64,000 bases of DNA, from positions 1,116,001 through 1,180,000 of the forward strand of contig CAVWLA010000003.1 of the NCBI GenBank assembly GCA_963755825.1, given 5' to 3'. The translations under genes and the position numbers were made by a program. Shown here one piece after another: positions 50,781-59,108 of this stretch. Position 1 is the first letter of the stretch. Every line of letters starts with the position of its first letter. Below the pieces are notes generated by a model. That model saw only the letters and a list, made by a program, of their open reading frames with translations. It was not told the origin of the DNA and made no database searches. This DNA is from DATBQN01 sp963755825 (GTDB lineage: Bacteria; Acidobacteriota; Thermoanaerobaculia; Multivoradales; UBA5704).

Positions 50781-53367
50781 GGGGGACCTCCGGGCGCGCG
50801 ACGCGCGCCAGGGTGGCGAGCAGGTGGGCGTCTTCGTAGGGCTTGACGAGGTAGCCGTCCGCCCCCAGGGAGAGGGCGCCGGCGCGGTGCTTCTCGCCGG
50901 CGCGCGAGGTGAGGAAGACGACAGGCAGCGAACGCAGCGCCGGTTCGCGGCGCAGGCTGGCAAGCAGCTCGTAGCCATTCATGCGCGGCATCTCGACGTC
51001 CACGACCGCCACACCCGGCAGGCGCGGGGCGGCCTGGAGCATCTCCAGCGCCTCGCGCCCGTCGCGCGCCACCCGCACCTCCCAGCCGGCGGCGCGCAAC
51101 AGGCCGGCGAGCACCCGCCGCACGCTCAGCGAGTCGTCGACCACCAGCACCGAGGGGCGCACCCCAGACGGCGCGGCGGTGCTCGCGCCGGCGGCGGCCC
51201 CGCCGCTCGCCGCCACCGCCACCGCCAGCAGCTCGGCCGGGTTCAGCACCAGGAGCAGCCGGCCGTCGCCGGCCACGGCAGCGCCGCTCACGCCGCGCAC
51301 CCGCGGCAGGAGGGTGCCGAGCCCGGCCACGACCGCGTCGAAGATGCCGGCCAGGTCATCGACCGCAAGCGCCAGCCGGCGCTCGCCGGCGGCGAGCAGC
51401 AGCACCGATCGGTGGTCGGCCGGCCGCGGCCTGGCCGGCAGCGCCAGCAGCTCCGCCAGGTCGCGCACCGGGAAGCTGGCGCCCGCGGCATCGACCACCT
51501 CGCCGCGGCCCGCCGCCGCGGCCCACTCGCCGCCTGGCGGCCGGGCGTCCGCCGCCGCGAGGCGCAGCACCTGCACGATGCTGGCGGCCGGCACGGCCAG
51601 GGTCTCGCCCGCCGCGCGCACCAGCACCACTCGCGCGAGCGCGAGGCTCTGCGGCAGGCGGAGGGTGAAGGTGGTGCCGGCTCCGGCATGCGACTGGACC
51701 GCGACCGAGCCACGCAGCCGCTCCACTTCTGTCTTCACCACGTCGAGCCCGACGCCGCGCCCGGCGACCTCGCCGACGGCGGCCAGGGTGGTGAAGCCGG
51801 GCTCGAAGAGGAGGTGCGCGCCGGGGACGACTCCGGCCGCCGCGGCCGCGGTGTGGATCGCGGTCCAGTCGAGGCCGGCGCCGTCGTCCGCGATCTCGAT
51901 GGCGACCTGCGAGCCCTCCATCCGCGCCCGCACCTCGATGCGGCCGCGCTCGGCCTTGCCCAGCTCGCGGCGCACGGCGGGCAGCTCGATGCCATGGCCC
52001 ACGGCGTTGCGCAGCAAATGCAGAAGAGGGTCGGCGATGCCGGCGACGATGGCGCGGTCAAGCTCCACCTCCGCGCCGGCGAGCACCAGATCCACCCGCT
52101 TGCCCTCCCGCGCGGCGGTCGTGCGCACCGTGCGGTCGAGGCGGGCCGAGAGCGTGCCGAGCGGCGCCAGCTGCAAGCGCAGCATCTGCTCTTGCAGGCC
52201 GCGGGTCAGCCGCTTGAACTCCCGGCGGTCCGACTCGGCGCCGTCCAGTTCGCCCGCCAGATCGCGGGCGATCGAGGAGAGGTCGGCCGCGTTCTCGGCG
52301 AGCGAGCGCGACATCAGGTCGAGGCCGGAGTAGCGCTCCAGCTCGAGGGGATCGAAGGCCGCCGCCCCGGCGCTCCCGGCCACGGCGGCGAGGGGTGCGC
52401 CGTGAGCGACTGCCGCCACCCCGGCGAAGGCCATCGATTCGGTGGCGCTCTCGACCTGCCGCGCCACCTGGCGCAGCCGGGCGACCGCCAGCTCAAGCTC
52501 CTGCAACTGGCGCTTGAGGCCGTGGAAGCGCTCTTCGAAGGCGGCGTGGTTGCTCACCAGCTCGCCGGAGAGGCGGAGCACCTCGCGCAGACGGCGGCGG
52601 TCGTCGCGCACCGCCCGCGGGCGCTCGGGAGCGACGCTCTCCGCCTCGTCGCCGGCGCGCGGCGGGGGCGGCGGCGCGGCGGGCCGATCGGCGGCGGCCG
52701 GCAGCTCGCCGAGGACCAGGCTCTCCATCTCTTCGAGGCCGGTAAAGAGCGCCTCGACCATCGCCGCAGGCAGCGGCACCGGCCCGCCCAGCGCCGCCTC
52801 CGCGAGGTCTTCCAGGCGATGGCAGAGAACGGCCAACCGCTCGAAGCCGACGACCGCCGCCACCCCTTTGAACGTGTGAAGCACGCGGCGCAGCTCGGCG
52901 AGCGGCGCCAGGTCGGCGGGCAGCCGCTCCAGCTCGTGCAGCAACCGCGCGGCTGTGCCCACGTACTCCCCGGCCTCTTGGCGGAAGCCGTCCAGGATCT
53001 CCGCGTTGTCCGCCGGGCAGGAGGTCGCGCTCGCGTCGGGGAGGGAGAGGCCGGCGCTCGCCGCCAGCCGCTCGACGACCGCGCCGATCTCGGCGAGGAC
53101 GAACGGAGCCGGCGCGGCACCGGTTGCAACCAGCAGGCGTTCGAGCGCCTCCTCTCCCTGCCCCGCGTTGGCCGCCAGCTCCGCCAGGCCGAGCAGCGAG
53201 GCGGCCCCCTTGATCGTGTGCACCAGACGGTGCGGCTCGACCAAGCTGCCCTTGTCGCCGCGGCGAGAGTACGCCGCGATCCCCTGACGGATGGCCGGCA
53301 GATAGCCGCGGACCTCCTCGCGGAAGCCGGCGAGCAGCTCAGGGTCGAGCGCTCCGCCCGCGCTCAT
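50767..53367 (-). CDS. cheA: Hybrid CheA histidine kinase with two Hpt domains and a receiver
   Basis: An 866-residue kinase of the ChpA/PilL type. Hpt 1 carries His50 in VHTIKGAASLLG; Hpt 2 carries His164 in LHTFKGVAAVVG. A dimerisation helical part follows, then the HATPase with LLHLLRNAVGHGIE (N box), IADDGAGLD (G1), GRGVGLDVVKTEVERL (G2) and GAGTTFTLRLP. A CheW-like domain comes next, and a C-terminal receiver has VLVVDDSLSVRR, the phosphoacceptor Asp in VVDVEMPRMNG and Lys in VKPYE. The ATG overlaps the preceding cheW stop (ATGA). All catalytic residues needed for autophosphorylation are present. Confidence 0.93.
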   Translation of the reverse strand: MSAGGALDPELLAGFREEVRGYLPAIRQGIAAYSRRGDKGSLVEPHRLVHTIKGAASLLGLAELAANAGQGEEALERLLVATGAAPAPFVLAEIGAVVERLAASAGLSLPDASATSCPADNAEILDGFRQEAGEYVGTAARLLHELERLPADLAPLAELRRVLHTFKGVAAVVGFERLAVLCHRLEDLAEAALGGPVPLPAAMVEALFTGLEEMESLVLGELPAAADRPAAPPPPPRAGDEAESVAPERPRAVRDDRRRLREVLRLSGELVSNHAAFEERFHGLKRQLQELELAVARLRQVARQVESATESMAFAGVAAVAHGAPLAAVAGSAGAAAFDPLELERYSGLDLMSRSLAENAADLSSIARDLAGELDGAESDRREFKRLTRGLQEQMLRLQLAPLGTLSARLDRTVRTTAAREGKRVDLVLAGAEVELDRAIVAGIADPLLHLLRNAVGHGIELPAVRRELGKAERGRIEVRARMEGSQVAIEIADDGAGLDWTAIHTAAAAAGVVPGAHLLFEPGFTTLAAVGEVAGRGVGLDVVKTEVERLRGSVAVQSHAGAGTTFTLRLPQSLALARVVLVRAAGETLAVPAASIVQVLRLAAADARPPGGEWAAAAGRGEVVDAAGASFPVRDLAELLALPARPRPADHRSVLLLAAGERRLALAVDDLAGIFDAVVAGLGTLLPRVRGVSGAAVAGDGRLLLVLNPAELLAVAVAASGGAAAGASTAAPSGVRPSVLVVDDSLSVRRVLAGLLRAAGWEVRVARDGREALEMLQAAPRLPGVAVVDVEMPRMNGYELLASLRREPALRSLPVVFLTSRAGEKHRAGALSLGADGYLVKPYEDAHLLATLARVARPEVPHAGA

Positions 53368-54089
53368 GTGCTCAGCTCGTCTCGCGCGCGGCGGAGCAAC
53401 CGGTCGATGTCGAGGACGGCGACCGGCGGCAGGTGAGCGCCGGTGGGGTCGGGCACCAGGCCGGCAACGAACGCGGCGCGGCCGGCGTCCATCTCGCCGC
53501 TCGCGGGAGGGCGCCCCGGTGCGCCGGCCAGGCACGCCAGCCGGGCGACGCCGCGCACGGCGAGCCCGGCGTCGAGATCGGCGTCGGCCGTCTTCACCAC
53601 GAGGAGGATCTCGCGCGCGGCCTCGCCGCCGGCAGGCGGGGCGGAGAGGGAGGGCGCCGCCTCTGCCGGCGGCGCGGGAGACGGACCGGTGAAGGACAGC
53701 AGGCGCGCCAGATCCAACACTGCCACCACGCCGCCCGCAGCCCGCGCGACGCCGCGCAGCCAGGACGGGGCAAACGGCACGGCGCTCACCGGCGGCAGCT
53801 CGGTCACCGCCAGCACGGCGCGCGCGGGCACCGCGAAGCGGCGGCCCGCGAGGGTGACCAGCAGGCAGCGCTCGCCGTCGGTCTCGGCGGCCTCACGGGT
53901 CTCAGGGGTCTCGGGAGCCTCGGGGGCCTTCAGAGTCTCAGGCGTCCGAGGGATCGCCGCGATTCGCGAGGTCGCCCAGGCCGCCGCCGGCGCGCCCGCG
54001 GACGCGCCCCCAGCGCCCCAGGTGCGCTGCACGTCGCGGTCCAGGTCCGCCAGCAGATCGTCGAGCGTCAATCCGATCCTCTCCGGCAC
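53364..54089 (-). CDS. CheW-domain protein with low-complexity N-terminal linker
   Basis: A 241-residue protein starting at GTG 54089 with AGGAGG upstream. After a short helix (IGLTLDDLLADLDRDVQ) there is a Pro/Glu/Thr repeat linker at about residues 48-70 (PETLKAPEAPETPETREA), then a CheW domain: LLVTLAGRRFAVPARAVLAVTELPPVSAVPFAP, WLRGVARAAGGVVAVLDLARLL and a C-terminal LPPVAVLDIDRLLR. It likely couples a receptor to CheA. It overlaps cheA by 4 nt. Confidence 0.78.
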   Translation of the reverse strand: MPERIGLTLDDLLADLDRDVQRTWGAGGASAGAPAAAWATSRIAAIPRTPETLKAPEAPETPETREAAETDGERCLLVTLAGRRFAVPARAVLAVTELPPVSAVPFAPSWLRGVARAAGGVVAVLDLARLLSFTGPSPAPPAEAAPSLSAPPAGGEAAREILLVVKTADADLDAGLAVRGVARLACLAGAPGRPPASGEMDAGRAAFVAGLVPDPTGAHLPPVAVLDIDRLLRRARDELST

Positions 54090-54111
54090 CCGACCCGGCC
54101 TCCTACTCCCA

Positions 54112-54498
54112 TCAGGCGTGGCGCTCCGCGGGTACGAGGTGCCGCTCCACCGCGCCCAACAGTTGCTCGGGTGTGAACGGCTTGGTCAAGTACTCGTCGG
54201 CCCCCTGCTTCAGGCCCCAAAAGCGGTCTGAAGGCTGGGTCTTGCTCGTCACCAGAACGATCTTGATGTCCCGGGTCGCCGCTTCGGCCTTGAGCTGCCG
54301 GCAGACCTGGAAGCCGTTCATGCCCGGCAGGATGACGTCCAGCAGCACCAGATCCGGGTGCTCGCGCCGGGCTGTCTCCAGGGCTTCGTCCCCGTCGGCG
54401 GCCGAGAGCAAACGAAAGCCCTTGGGCCGCAGCGCGGCGAGCAGCAGGGCGACGTCCGTAGGGCTGTCATCGACGACCAGGATGGTGACCAGCGACAT
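54112..54498 (-). CDS. Single-domain response regulator (CheY/PilG-like)
   Basis: A 128-residue receiver. ATG 54498 has AAGGAGCC upstream and gives MSLVTILVVDDSPTDVALLL. The acidic pocket DD precedes the phosphoacceptor Asp in LVLLDVILPGMNGFQ; the switch Thr/Ser is in IVLVTSKTQPSD and the Lys in YLTKPFTPEQLL. It is the likely output of the operon's CheA. No DNA-binding or enzymatic domain follows. Confidence 0.9.
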   Translation of the reverse strand: MSLVTILVVDDSPTDVALLLAALRPKGFRLLSAADGDEALETARREHPDLVLLDVILPGMNGFQVCRQLKAEAATRDIKIVLVTSKTQPSDRFWGLKQGADEYLTKPFTPEQLLGAVERHLVPAERHA

Positions 54499-54532
54499 GG
54501 CGTTCAGGCTCCTTGCAGGGGGCAGACCGGCG

Positions 54533-55276
54533 TCAGGCTTCAAGCTGGATCACCTGCCGCGACCGCCTGAGCGCGACGCTCAGGGCGACGCCGAGGAGCG
54601 CCGCGGTGAAGAGGAAAATGGTCAGCGCCAGGTCCCCGGTCTCCATGCCGAAGGCGGCGGTCGGGGGATGCTGGTAGTCGGGGGTGAAGCGCGCCGCCGC
54701 CATGCCGGTGTAGTGCATGCCGCACACTGCCGCGCCCATGATGAAGGCGCTGCCGAAGCGTTGCAGGTTGCCGCGCAGGTTGAAGGCGAGCCAGAGGGCG
54801 GCTGACGAGGCGACGACCGCGATCACCAACGACAGACCGAAGAGGACCGGCGCATAGCTGATGCGCGCCGGCATCTGCATGGCCGCCATCCCGGTGTAGT
54901 GCATGGTGGCGACGCCCAGGCCGGTCAGGGTGCCGCCCCCCAGCAGGCGCGCCCACGACGGCTCGCCGCGGCCGACGATCAACAAGCCGGCTCCGGTCAC
55001 CGCCATGGCGAGGAGGAGCGAGGCCAGGGTGATGCCGACGTCGTAGCTCACCCTCATTGGCATGCGGAAGGCGAGCATGGCGATGAAGTGCATCGACCAG
55101 ATCGCGCCGCCGCCCATCGCCCCCGCGGCCCCCAGCACCCACCACCAGAGGGCGTTGCCCTTCGCCGTCGGGATGGCGACGGCGAGCTGGAGCGCCGTGA
55201 AGGCGCCGAAGACCGAGATCGCGTAGGACAGGGCGACGAGCAGCGGGTCGTAGGACGTGTGAGCGGTCATGTTCAT
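54533..55276 (-). CDS. MHYT-domain membrane sensor protein
   Basis: A 247-residue integral membrane protein with about seven spans. The ATG at 55276 follows GGAG. It contains repeated MHYT-type motifs: MHFIAMLAF, MHYTGMAAMQMP and MHYTGMAAARF, each near the outer end of a helix, with Met/His that may bind copper or sense redox/gas ligands. Most MHYT proteins carry GGDEF/EAL or kinase domains; this one has no output domain, so it probably acts through partners in the chemosensory operon. Confidence 0.88.
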   Translation of the reverse strand: MNMTAHTSYDPLLVALSYAISVFGAFTALQLAVAIPTAKGNALWWWVLGAAGAMGGGAIWSMHFIAMLAFRMPMRVSYDVGITLASLLLAMAVTGAGLLIVGRGEPSWARLLGGGTLTGLGVATMHYTGMAAMQMPARISYAPVLFGLSLVIAVVASSAALWLAFNLRGNLQRFGSAFIMGAAVCGMHYTGMAAARFTPDYQHPPTAAFGMETGDLALTIFLFTAALLGVALSVALRRSRQVIQLEA

Positions 55277-55337
55277 GTCGTGGCTCCTCCGGGCGCCACC
55301 GGTGGCGGGCGCGACGCCCCGCCGTTGCCGGCACGGT

Positions 55338-56066
55338 TCAGCTGGCGAGAAACACCAGCTCGCAAAATGGGCCGCCGGCGGCGCGGCAGCGCGCCTCGCG
55401 CACCACCGCGCCGGCAGTCGCCGGCGCCGCGCGCAGCAGGCCGCGCGCAAAACCGACCAGGAACTCGCAGCCAGGAGCGTCGTCGCGCGACGCGGCGCAG
55501 AAAGGGCAGTCGGAAAGACGCAACGTGGAGCCTTCGAGATCCACCTTGGCAAGCTGGCGGACCGCGGGCAGCACCATCCGGCGCAGCGCCTGCTCGAGCT
55601 TCAAAGGGCTGCCGAGCGCGTAGCTGCGCTGGTACTCGCGGCGCCCCAGGCGCTCGCCGAGCGACGACAGAGTCTCGCTCCGCGACCCCGCGGGAAGCGA
55701 CCGGGCGAGGGCGCGCACGCGCTCCGCGACGTCGGGGAAAGTGGCGACGATCTCCCCCACCGCCGCCTCGACGTCCGCCGGCCGCGGCGCGCCCATCGCA
55801 GCCGTCGGAGCCATCGGAGCCATCGCCGCGACGTGCGGCACCGGCGCCGGGCCCTCGACGTCGCCGAAGCGGAGGAGCAGGCGGGATAGGTTCTGGACGG
55901 TCGCCTCCGGCCCATCGACGGTGAGGGTGAAGCGCTGGAGCGCCGGGTCCTCGGCCGGTGACACCGCCTGGCGCAGCAGCTTGCATCCGTCGCGGACCAG
56001 CGCCGCCACGATCTGAGCCAGCAGACCCGGACGCCGGCTCACCAGGATGGAGATCGTTTTCTGCAT
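55338..56066 (-). CDS. ACT-like plus V4R-like regulatory protein
   Basis: A 242-residue protein. Residues 1-80 look like an ACT-type small-molecule-binding unit (KTISILVSRRPGLLAQIVAALVRDGCKLL). The C-terminal part, about residues 125-242, resembles V4R (4-vinyl reductase) domains, with Cys-rich LSDCPFCAASRDDAPGCEFLVGF and ARCRAAGGPFCELVF, which could bind zinc or a small tetrapyrrole. It is the first gene of the leftward chemosensory operon and could feed a metabolic signal into it. The domain calls are from pattern recognition and need a profile search. Confidence 0.6.
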   Translation of the reverse strand: MQKTISILVSRRPGLLAQIVAALVRDGCKLLRQAVSPAEDPALQRFTLTVDGPEATVQNLSRLLLRFGDVEGPAPVPHVAAMAPMAPTAAMGAPRPADVEAAVGEIVATFPDVAERVRALARSLPAGSRSETLSSLGERLGRREYQRSYALGSPLKLEQALRRMVLPAVRQLAKVDLEGSTLRLSDCPFCAASRDDAPGCEFLVGFARGLLRAAPATAGAVVREARCRAAGGPFCELVFLAS

Positions 56067-56324
56067 CGATTCAGCCGCTGACCAACGCTCTTCGAGTTTC
56101 CCGGCAACTTAACACAACTCCGCGATTAGCTAGAGCAGGTTGATTGATAGGAATATGTTTTAATCCATTGCCAGCGCAACCATTGTTAAATCAAGAACGT
56201 TGTCGCAGCGCGCGCCGGCCCACTCCGGCGCGAAGGCGGAGCGCGGCGGGGATGCCGGCCCCGCTTCTCCCCGGGCCAATTTTCGCCCATGGACCCATCG
56301 AGTCTTAACTTTGTTTGATTCACT
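56067..56324. other. A/T-richer gap between operon head and tRNA-Phe
   Basis: No gene is recognised in 258 bp. The part at about 56100-56200 is notably A/T-rich for this genome and lies just upstream of the chemosensory operon, so it probably contains its promoter. If the island model is right, this is also where an integrase gene would be expected, but none is seen. Confidence 0.5.
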
Positions 56325-56400
56325 TGGTGCCCAGGGACGGAATTGAACCGCCGACACCGTGATTTTCAGTCACGTGCTCTACCAACTGAGCTACCTGGGC
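56325..56400 (-). tRNA. tRNA-Phe (GAA anticodon)
   Basis: Read on the minus strand the 76 nt fold into a standard cloverleaf: acceptor GCCCAGG / CCTGGGC, D arm GCTC-AGTTGGTAGA-GAGC type, anticodon loop CTGAAAA with GAA at positions 34-36, T loop TTCAATT, and an encoded CCA end. The discriminator base is A, as in tRNA-Phe. A 50-nt copy of its 3' part lies 11.6 kb away at 44745-44794. Confidence 0.96.
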
Positions 56401-56519
56401 TCGGGACCTGGCGATCCCCAAGGGGGCGATTTCTAGCAGGTGGGAGCTGGACAGTCAAGGCGCCGGCGGGCGGGTTGGCGGGCTGGCGGGGGCCGCCGGT
56501 AGTACAGTACGCCGCCGAC

Positions 56520-59108
56520 ATGGCCTCGTGGTCTCCTGCCGATTTGGCCCCCGGTCTCTACCTGGCGGCTCTGGGATGGCTGCTGGCCCGCGCCCTGCGG
56601 CGGTGGTTCGAGCCGGTGCCGGGGCGGGTGTGGGCGGTGTTCGCGGTGGTGCTGCTGGTGCTGCTCGGGCCGGTGCTGGTGGGCGGCAAGGTGCTGCTGC
56701 CGCTCGAGATCCTCACCCGGCAGGCGCCGTTCGCGGTGCTGCGGACGGAGCTTCCCCACCTCGCCAACCGGCTGCAGCTCGACCTCATCACTCAGATCGC
56801 CCCCGCCCTCTCCCTCGTGCGCCGCGAGATGCGCGCCGGGATCTGGCCGCTGTGGAACCACCTCGCCGGCGCCGGCATGCCGCTCCTCGCCGACCCGCAG
56901 GCGCAGGCGTTCCAGCCGCTCGTCCTCGCCACCGACCTGCTGCCCCTGGCGAGCGCCTGCGGCGCCCTCGCCGGCCTGCGGGTGCTCGCCGCCCTGGTGT
57001 TTCTCTTCCTCTTCCTCCGCCGCCAGGGGATGGCCGAGCTGCCGGCGCTCTGCGGCAGCCTCGCCTACAGCCTCGGCGGCTTCATGCTGCTCTGGCTGGG
57101 ATGGCCGATCGCCAACTCCGCCGCGCTGCTGCCGCCGCTCCTCTATGCCGTGGCGCTCTCGGACGACCGCGGCCGGCGGCGCGACTTCCTCCTCCTCGGC
57201 GGCACGGTGTGGGCCGTGCTCCTCTCCGGGCAGCCGGAGACGGGGATCAACGACCTGATCCTCGCCGCCGCCTTCGGCGCGGCGCGGCTCGTGAAGCGGC
57301 CGCGCGGGGCGCGGCGCCAGCTCGCTCTCCGCTGGGCGCTCGCCGGGCTCCTCGCCGCCGGGGCGGCGGCGCCGGCCCTCCTCGCCACCGCCGAGTACAT
57401 CCCGCAGAGCCATCGCTACAACCGCATCGAGATCCGCAACCGCAAGGTGCTGGCGGAGGACTGGCTGCTCAACTGGCGCACCCCCGAGGAGCTCCACTTC
57501 CGCTGGCTGCGGATGCGCCAGCGGCTGGTCGTCATCGCCGCTCCCAACGCCTACGGCAACAACCGCTTCGGACCCTACTGGGGGAGCGAGAACATCAACG
57601 AGGACGCCGCCGGCTTCGTCGGCGGGGTGGCCCTCCTCGCGGCGCTCCTGAGCCTCATCCCGCCGCGCCCGCCGTTCCGGCGCTTCCGCGAGGAGCGGCT
57701 CTTCCTCGCCGTCGCCGCGATCGCCCTCGTCGTCGTAGCGCGGCCGCCGGGCTACGTGCAGGCGATCTCGGCGCTGCCGCTCTTCGGCAAGTCGGCGACC
57801 TTCCAGCACCGCCTGCTCCTCCCCTTCGACCTCGCCGCCGCCTATCTCGCCGCGGCGACCCTCGACCGCTGGCGGCAGGGCGGCCTGCGCCGCTGGCCGG
57901 CCGCCGCCGTCGCCGCGGCGCTCGCCGGACTCATCGCCTGGGCCTACCTGGTCGACGGCAAGCCGGCGCCGCCGCTCCCCGCCGACGCTTTGAGCGGTCT
58001 GCGCAATCTCTCCTTCGCCCTCGACTTCGAGGTGATGATCGCCGCCGCGCTCCTGCTCTCCGCCTGGCGCCGGCCGCGCCCGGCGGCCGGCGAGATCGGC
58101 GACGGCGGCAGACCCGGCACCTGGCGGCTGTGGACGCTGGCGCTCCTCATCGCGGGCGAGCTGCTGAGCATCCACGTGCCGGCGAATCCCGGCATGCCGC
58201 GGCGGATCTACTTCCCCACCACCAAGTCGGTGGCCTTCCTCCAACACCACCTGGGCAGCGCTGACGGCTTCCGAATGGCCGCGCCGGGCCAGATCCTGCC
58301 GCCCAACGGCGCCGCGATCTACGGCCTCGCCGACGCGCGCTACACCAATCCGATGAAGCCGTGGAACGAGGCGGTCGCGACGCTGCCGCTGCTGCCGGCG
58401 ATGGACGAGGTCTACGACAAGTTTCCGCGCCTCGACCACCCGCTCTACGACTTCCTCGGCGTGCGCTACCTGATGGTCTCGCCGCGGCAGCGGGTGCCGC
58501 CCCCCGCCCGCCTCGTCCTCGCCGACCCCAGCGCCTGGATCTACGAGCGGCCGGGTGCCCTGCCGCGGCTCTTCCTGCCGGCCGAGGCGGAGGTCGACAG
58601 CGCCGTCCGCTGGCCGGTCTGGCTCGCCGGGCGGCGCGAGTTCACCCGCCGCGTGCTGCTGGCGAAGCCGCCGGCGGGGACGAGGTGGCAGGGGGTGTGG
58701 CGGGCGGCGGGAGAGCCGGCGCGGCTCGACATCGTCGGCCTGCGCTCGGCGCACATCCGGGCGCGGGCGACCCTCGCCCGCCCGGCGCCGCTCGCCTCGA
58801 ACCTCTATCAGGACGGCGGCTGGCGGCTCCTCGTCGGCGGCCGTCACGCCCCGTCGACGCTCGCCGACGGCCCCTTCTTCGCCGCCTGGCTGCCCGCCGG
58901 CAGCAGCCGCCTCGACCTCGTCTACCGGCCGAAAAGCTTCCTCCCCAGCTGCCTGCTGGCGGCGCTGGCGCTCGCCGGCGCGGCGCTCTGGTGGTGGCCG
59001 CGGCCGCGGCGGCTGGACGGCGGCGCGCAGGGTTTTCTCGCGCCGGGGCCCGGCACGCCTCAGCCCTCCGCCTCCTCCAGCGCCACCTTCCCAGCGAAGC
59101 TCCGGTAG
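56520..59108 (+). CDS. YfhO-like large membrane protein
   Basis: An 862-residue protein with about twelve membrane spans over residues 12-560 and a soluble C-terminal region. Phrases such as LCGSLAYSLGGFMLLWLGWP, NSAALLPPLLYAVALSD, LLSGQPETGINDLILAA and the C-terminal YDFLGVRYLMVSPRQ match the YfhO family, predicted GT-C-like proteins involved in sugar decoration of lipids or teichoic acids. A final span occurs near 825-845. No good ribosome-binding site is visible before ATG 56520. Its last 49 bases overlap the end of cydB on the other strand, and the stretch 58961-59036 is repeated beyond cydA. Confidence 0.82.
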   Translation: MASWSPADLAPGLYLAALGWLLARALRRWFEPVPGRVWAVFAVVLLVLLGPVLVGGKVLLPLEILTRQAPFAVLRTELPHLANRLQLDLITQIAPALSLVRREMRAGIWPLWNHLAGAGMPLLADPQAQAFQPLVLATDLLPLASACGALAGLRVLAALVFLFLFLRRQGMAELPALCGSLAYSLGGFMLLWLGWPIANSAALLPPLLYAVALSDDRGRRRDFLLLGGTVWAVLLSGQPETGINDLILAAAFGAARLVKRPRGARRQLALRWALAGLLAAGAAAPALLATAEYIPQSHRYNRIEIRNRKVLAEDWLLNWRTPEELHFRWLRMRQRLVVIAAPNAYGNNRFGPYWGSENINEDAAGFVGGVALLAALLSLIPPRPPFRRFREERLFLAVAAIALVVVARPPGYVQAISALPLFGKSATFQHRLLLPFDLAAAYLAAATLDRWRQGGLRRWPAAAVAAALAGLIAWAYLVDGKPAPPLPADALSGLRNLSFALDFEVMIAAALLLSAWRRPRPAAGEIGDGGRPGTWRLWTLALLIAGELLSIHVPANPGMPRRIYFPTTKSVAFLQHHLGSADGFRMAAPGQILPPNGAAIYGLADARYTNPMKPWNEAVATLPLLPAMDEVYDKFPRLDHPLYDFLGVRYLMVSPRQRVPPPARLVLADPSAWIYERPGALPRLFLPAEAEVDSAVRWPVWLAGRREFTRRVLLAKPPAGTRWQGVWRAAGEPARLDIVGLRSAHIRARATLARPAPLASNLYQDGGWRLLVGGRHAPSTLADGPFFAAWLPAGSSRLDLVYRPKSFLPSCLLAALALAGAALWWWPRPRRLDGGAQGFLAPGPGTPQPSASSSATFPAKLR
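58961..59036 (+). repeat. 76-bp direct repeat, left copy (flanks cydAB)
   Basis: This segment inside the 3' end of the YfhO-like gene matches 61646-61721 at 73 of 76 positions with no gaps, beginning GGCGCTGGCGCTCGCCGG. The two copies are in the same orientation, 2685 bp apart, and bracket cydB and cydA. Confidence 0.9.

Noticed and set aside
56160..56357. Small minus-strand gene overlapping the tRNA
   Set aside because: It runs across the tRNA-Phe sequence, has no ribosome-binding site and no recognisable family.
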